From Hyphomicrobiales bacterium (GTDB lineage Bacteria > Pseudomonadota > Alphaproteobacteria > Rhodobacterales > Rhodobacteraceae): DNA of 8,443 bases. This document shows positions 5,903 through 8,443 of this stretch, piece after piece. The notes below the pieces were generated by a model that worked only from the letters and a program-made list of their open reading frames with translations, did not search any database and was not told where the DNA came from. Positions within the stretch are counted from its first letter, which is position 1. The number at the start of each line of letters is the position of its first letter. Location: contig PWLT01000428.1 in assembly GCA_003558415.1 (NCBI GenBank), forward strand, positions 1 through 8,443. Direction: 5' to 3'. Both the position numbers and the translations under genes were made by a program.

Positions 5903-6808
5903 ATGACCCTGCAAAAGTCCGTTGCCAACGGATCGCACACGCTGAACGACATTCGGGCCTTCATCGCCGTGGTCGAATCCGGTAGCTTCTCCGAGGCAGC
6001 GCGGCGGCTAGGGCTATCGCAGCCGGCTGTGTCGCAGCGTGTGCGCAACTTCGAGAACAGCTGCGGGCTCCGCCTGCTGGATCGAAGGGCAGGGCCGGAA
6101 CTGACTGCTGCCGGTCGCGAGATCTTCCATCGCGCGCGTCTGGTCCTGGCGCGCGCCGAAGAGCTTGACACCACTGTCACGGATCTGCGTGGCCTGCGCG
6201 CGGGGCGGATATCCTTCGGTTATGCGACCCCTGCTTTCGCAATCCCCCTGATCGCGCGATTCCGTGCCGAGCATCCGGGAGTTGTCGTGGATTACCATTA
6301 CGGAAACACCGCGGAACTGTTCGAGGGTCTGCGCCAGTGCCGCCTTGATGTGGCGGTGACCTCTCTGCTCGCCGTTCCCCAGGACCTCGTTGCCCGGCAG
6401 ATCGCCAGCCAGAGGCTCATGCTCTGTGTCCCCGCAGGTCATACACTTTCGCAAGTTGGGTCGGTTTCGTTGAAGCAACTCGATCAGATGCCGTTGTTGA
6501 TGCGCGAAGTCGGCTCCATGACCCGGGCGCTAGTGGAAAAGGTTTGCGCGAAGAGCAGCGTGTCGCTCACCTCCGCGATGGTCATGCCGACCCGGGAGGC
6601 GGTAAAGGAAGCTGTGGCCGCCGGTCTCGGCCTTGGCTTTGTTCTCGAAGGGGAGTTCGGCGGGGATCCCAGGCTAAAGGCAGTAGAGCTTTTGGACGCG
6701 CCAGAGCCCGTCGGAGTTTACCTGTTGTGCCACTCGGAAGCTGCAGACCTTCCCGCAGTCACCAGTTTGCTGCAACACGCGGAGCAGAGCCTAGCCCAAA
6801 GCATCTGA
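5903..6808 (+). CDS. LysR-type transcriptional regulator, probable regulator of the phosphonate operon
   Basis: DNA-binding regulator of 301 residues, typical for the LysR family. The winged helix-turn-helix spans about 14-73, with the recognition region GSFSEAARRLGLSQPAVSQR (27-46) and the wing ending LTAAGREIF (67-75). A linker helix at about 76-98 leads into the periplasmic-binding-like effector domain (about 100-298), which opens GRISFGYATP and closes with the usual hydrophobic strand VGVYLLCH (270-277). It is divergent from phnD across 157 bp, the normal arrangement for a LysR protein controlling its neighbour. A LysR subfamily is known to accompany aminoethylphosphonate catabolism genes, and I infer membership from context. 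The effector is unknown; a substrate or intermediate such as phosphonoacetaldehyde or hydroxyethylphosphonate is plausible. The start lacks a visible ribosome site and abuts an inverted repeat. No in-frame alternative upstream ATG was found. Confidence 0.9.
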   Translation: MTLQKSVANGSHTLNDIRAFIAVVESGSFSEAARRLGLSQPAVSQRVRNFENSCGLRLLDRRAGPELTAAGREIFHRARLVLARAEELDTTVTDLRGLRAGRISFGYATPAFAIPLIARFRAEHPGVVVDYHYGNTAELFEGLRQCRLDVAVTSLLAVPQDLVARQIASQRLMLCVPAGHTLSQVGSVSLKQLDQMPLLMREVGSMTRALVEKVCAKSSVSLTSAMVMPTREAVKEAVAAGLGLGFVLEGEFGGDPRLKAVELLDAPEPVGVYLLCHSEAADLPAVTSLLQHAEQSLAQSI

Positions 6809-7117
6809 AGTGCGACCGGTAGGGTCTTTTGCGAAATGCGGCGCTTCCCTGCGGAAGGCGCCTTCATGGAACGGCTGCTTAAGCCCGATGCCGCGGAGGC
6901 AACGCGGCAGCTGCGAAAGGCGGCTTCCCGCCCGCCACTTCACCGATATCGCAGACCCGAGAGGCAACCGCGCGCTCGCAGGAAAAGTCAGCTTTGGTCC
7001 GTCTATTATCCGCGTGGCGGGAAGTTCTGCTACAAGCAAGAGTGCCCGGTTCGGGGCATCAGTCGGTGTTGGTCGAGCGGCAGGGGAGGGGCCATGTGAC
7101 AGCCGGAGTGCGCTGCA
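6809..7117. other. Intergenic gap after the LysR gene
   Basis: This 309-bp gap lies between two convergent genes. An 87-codon plus-strand frame (6836-7099) and an 82-codon minus-strand frame (6791-7039) exist, but neither shows a recognisable domain or a persuasive start site. The only structure I see is a hairpin at 6840-6862. The region reads like degenerate intergenic DNA. Confidence 0.55.
6840..6862 (+). terminator. Candidate hairpin downstream of the LysR gene
   Basis: GGCGCTTCC, loop CTGC and GGAAGGCGCC pair over nine bases with a single bulged G. The stem begins 32 bases after the LysR stop codon. TTCATGG follows, so there is no strong U-run. It may terminate weakly or protect the 3' end. 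Confidence 0.35.
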
Positions 7118-7594
7118 TTACTCGCGCGGGGTCACGTCCTTGATGCCGGCCTCCAGCAGAAGTGCGACCTGTTCGGCGGTGAACTTGAAGCCCTGCCGAT
7201 CCGGGATTCGTTCGGCGGAGATCGGATACTTCGGCCTCCGCGGGTCGATCCCGGTGATCCGGAAGGTCTCGCGCCCGGTGCTGAACTCTCGTCCGAAGTC
7301 GCCGGGCGACAAGCCAAACGCCTCAGCCAGAGCCTCGAACCGGATCTGTTCCGGGTCCAGCGTGCGTCCGTCCGGAAGCGGGATGGAGACCCGGAAGGCC
7401 AGCTCGAACCCCCAGCGCAGATCCATGTTCGTTAAGCCCTTCGCGTCGACGGTCAGCCCGTGCCTTGCAGCGACCGACCGGCAGGCCTCGAGCATGTCGC
7501 GCTGGAGGCGCTGGCACAATCCGGGGGTGAGGTTGCGGGGCGGTTTCGTCGTCGGCAAGAGTAGCTCCAGGCTGAGTTGCTTCGATGGGCGCAT
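7118..7594 (-). CDS. Hypothetical protein resembling small phage or mobile-element proteins
   Basis: A 158-residue soluble protein with no signal peptide or membrane segment. After a short variable head, LTPGLCQRLQRDMLEACRSVAARHGLTV (from about residue 22) is followed by a WGFELAFRVSIPL strand, an acidic helix ending in AFGLSPGDFGREF, then FRITGIDPRRPKYPISAER and a closing FKFTAEQVALLLE. From memory this order (helix with AAKHGL, then GL-P-DFG--F, then FRI-GL---A-KYP, then FKFTAE-V) recurs in hypothetical proteins of phages, plasmids and integrative elements whose role is unknown; I cannot verify it here. The ATG at 7594 has only a weak AGGGA before it. The GC-rich third positions and the conserved-looking blocks support a real gene. 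It converges on the LysR gene. No function is proposed. Confidence 0.7.
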   Translation of the reverse strand: MRPSKQLSLELLLPTTKPPRNLTPGLCQRLQRDMLEACRSVAARHGLTVDAKGLTNMDLRWGFELAFRVSIPLPDGRTLDPEQIRFEALAEAFGLSPGDFGREFSTGRETFRITGIDPRRPKYPISAERIPDRQGFKFTAEQVALLLEAGIKDVTPRE

Positions 7595-7629
7595 GTCCCT
7601 GCTGAGGCCGCCAAGACTATGGTTGTTAC

Positions 7630-7672
7630 TCGGATCCGACGCGGCGGGTCAGATCGTCAACCGTGAACGATC
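7630..7672. promoter_or_regulatory. Palindrome and inverted repeat upstream of the hypothetical gene
   Basis: TCGGATCCGA at 7630-7639 is a perfect 10-bp palindrome, and GATCGT-N9-ACGATC spans 7652-7672. Both lie 36-78 bp upstream of the ATG at 7594, where an operator would sit. No protein can be assigned to them. Confidence 0.25.
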
Positions 7673-7868
7673 ATCTGCGCGACCACAAGCGATGATGGCC
7701 CCTCGCACCGCTCCGGCTTTTCTCGGTAGTGAACAGACTTTGACCGAGCATTCCCGGACGGATCGATCGCCGAGGTGAGCCTGCCTGTCGCTGGTCAAGG
7801 AAAAATGACCGATGCGCAGAGCGCCCAGCCTTTCCAAGGTTCAGCCCACTTGAGGCCATAATCCCCGG

Positions 7869-8054
7869 TCATCCCGATGCGGAATGCGGGTGATGCCGGA
7901 TCTCGCGGGCGGCGAGAATGTCCGCGGGCGTCCAGTTGGCCAGCGCCGGCAGCATGTGCTCGGAAACCCATGTCGCCGCACCGCCGGAGCTGCACCGCAC
8001 TTCGCCCGCAACGGCAATCCGATCACCCAATACGTGACAATGGGCGACGGCGCG
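7869..8054 (-). pseudogene. Probable C-terminal remnant of an unidentified gene
   Basis: A 61-codon open stretch on the minus strand ends at TGA (7869-7871) and is bounded upstream by an in-frame stop at 8055-8057. It has no ATG near its beginning. From about residue 24 onward the peptide looks like natural protein (GGAATWVSEHMLPALANW, then TPADILAAREIRHH). Its codons are about 86% G or C at third positions with ordinary second-position composition, a coding signature. I do not recognise the family. It may be the tail of a gene cut off by insertion or decay, or a gene starting at TTG. The plus-strand frame over the same bases looks like its shadow. Confidence 0.3.
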
Positions 8055-8219
8055 TCATCCGCACGTTTGACCGGCGCAGATTTAGCAGCGGCGACGGCGC
8101 TCCTGGTCGCACCCGAAGCTGTTTCGTTCTATGACCAAATGTCGCAATCCCGAGAGCGTTGAAATAGCTTTGTCATCAACCTTCGCTATCGCGCAGCCAG
8201 AGACCGGAGACTTGAGATC

Positions 8220-8443
8220 ATGCCCGATGCACTTCCTTCGCTGACAACGCAGGCAACCGCCGACCTCCACGACCGCGCCGCACGGATGATGATGGCACGG
8301 GCAACGGGTGGTCTGGCGCCCTCGGTGCTGGTCGGCGCCTGGGTGGACTGGGCGCTGCACCTGGCGGCGTCGCCGGGCCGGCAGGCGGCGCTGGTCGAGC
8401 ACGCGCTGCGCAACGCCTTGCGGCTTGCGGGCCAGGGTCGGCC
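8220..8443 (+). CDS. phaC: Poly-beta-hydroxyalkanoate synthase, N-terminal part (3' end outside window)
   Basis: The first 74 residues of a gene that runs off the right edge. The start ATG has GGAGA nine bases upstream. The peptide contains DLHDRAARMMMARATGGLAP (15-34), then VDWALHLAASPGRQAALVEHA (42-62), which matches the short N-terminal domain found ahead of the alpha/beta-hydrolase catalytic domain in class I-like PHA (PHB) synthases: an R-TGG-SP segment followed by DWA-HLA-SPG. These enzymes polymerise hydroxyacyl-CoA into storage granules. The lipase-box cysteine and the rest of the catalytic domain lie outside the window, so activity and exact class cannot be judged. No functional link to the phosphonate operon is evident. 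Confidence 0.75.
   Translation, partial: MPDALPSLTTQATADLHDRAARMMMARATGGLAPSVLVGAWVDWALHLAASPGRQAALVEHALRNALRLAGQGR

Larger units (their letters stand above)
7595..8219. other. 625-bp region with no intact gene
   Basis: This lies between the start of the hypothetical gene (minus) and the start of the PHA synthase gene (plus). Overlapping short frames on both strands between 7649 and 8162 have no recognisable content. Structures seen are a TCGGATCCGA palindrome (7630-7639), an inverted repeat GATCGT-N9-ACGATC (7652-7672), and a minus-strand coding-like fragment at 7869-8054. I see no clear sigma-70 promoter for either flanking gene. Confidence 0.55.

Noticed and set aside
6836..7099. 87-codon plus-strand frame in the gap after the LysR gene
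   Set aside because: The first third has plausible codons, but the rest is Arg-rich with no family resemblance, and its start overlaps the candidate terminator hairpin.
6810..7778. Plus-strand frame of 322 codons after the LysR gene
   Set aside because: Rich in Ser, Arg and Pro with no domain order, and it runs antisense through the better-supported minus-strand gene at 7118-7594.
7884..8162. 92-codon plus-strand frame before the PHA synthase gene
   Set aside because: The stretch over 7884-8054 appears antisense to a better coding signature on the minus strand, and no ribosome site is seen.
1..8443. tRNA, rRNA, CRISPR array, complete insertion sequence or paired att repeats
   Set aside because: No cloverleaf, regular repeat-spacer pattern, transposase gene or matching terminal repeats were seen on either strand.

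Overview
The window is GC-rich with strongly GC-biased third codon positions. Its gene content (PhnD-PhnC-PhnE-PhnE uptake system, PhnX, a divergent LysR regulator and a PHA synthase N-terminus) fits an alphaproteobacterium, most likely Rhodobacteraceae-like. That placement is by gene style, not by any search.

Layout: positions 2-112 (+) hold the last 36 codons of a protein whose C-terminus resembles large serine recombinases. Positions 339-5745 (all minus strand) form a compact phosphonate operon, transcribed right to left: phnD (periplasmic binding protein), phnC (ATPase), phnE1 and phnE2 (permeases), an iron-containing alcohol dehydrogenase of the phosphonate-associated type, and phnX (phosphonoacetaldehyde hydrolase). 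A 157-bp divergent control region (5746-5902) separates it from a LysR-type regulator (5903-6808, +). It contains a candidate Pho box, two inverted repeats and a direct repeat. To the right lie a 309-bp gap, a small minus-strand gene resembling hypothetical proteins of phages and mobile elements (7118-7594), a 625-bp gap with what looks like the C-terminal stub of a lost gene (7869-8054, minus), and the start of a PHA synthase gene (8220 to the window end, +).

How the genes fit together: PhnD captures a phosphonate in the periplasm and PhnC/PhnE1/PhnE2 import it. The Fe-ADH probably interconverts 2-hydroxyethylphosphonate and phosphonoacetaldehyde, and PhnX cleaves phosphonoacetaldehyde to acetaldehyde and phosphate. 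The usual partner of PhnX, the 2-aminoethylphosphonate transaminase PhnW, is absent from this operon. The main biological idea is therefore that this locus is specialised for hydroxyethylphosphonate, or relies on a transaminase elsewhere. Control may combine phosphate starvation (the Pho box) with substrate sensing by the LysR protein. Recombinase-like and phage-like sequences on the two sides suggest the cassette sits in a region that has seen insertion, but I found no paired element ends.
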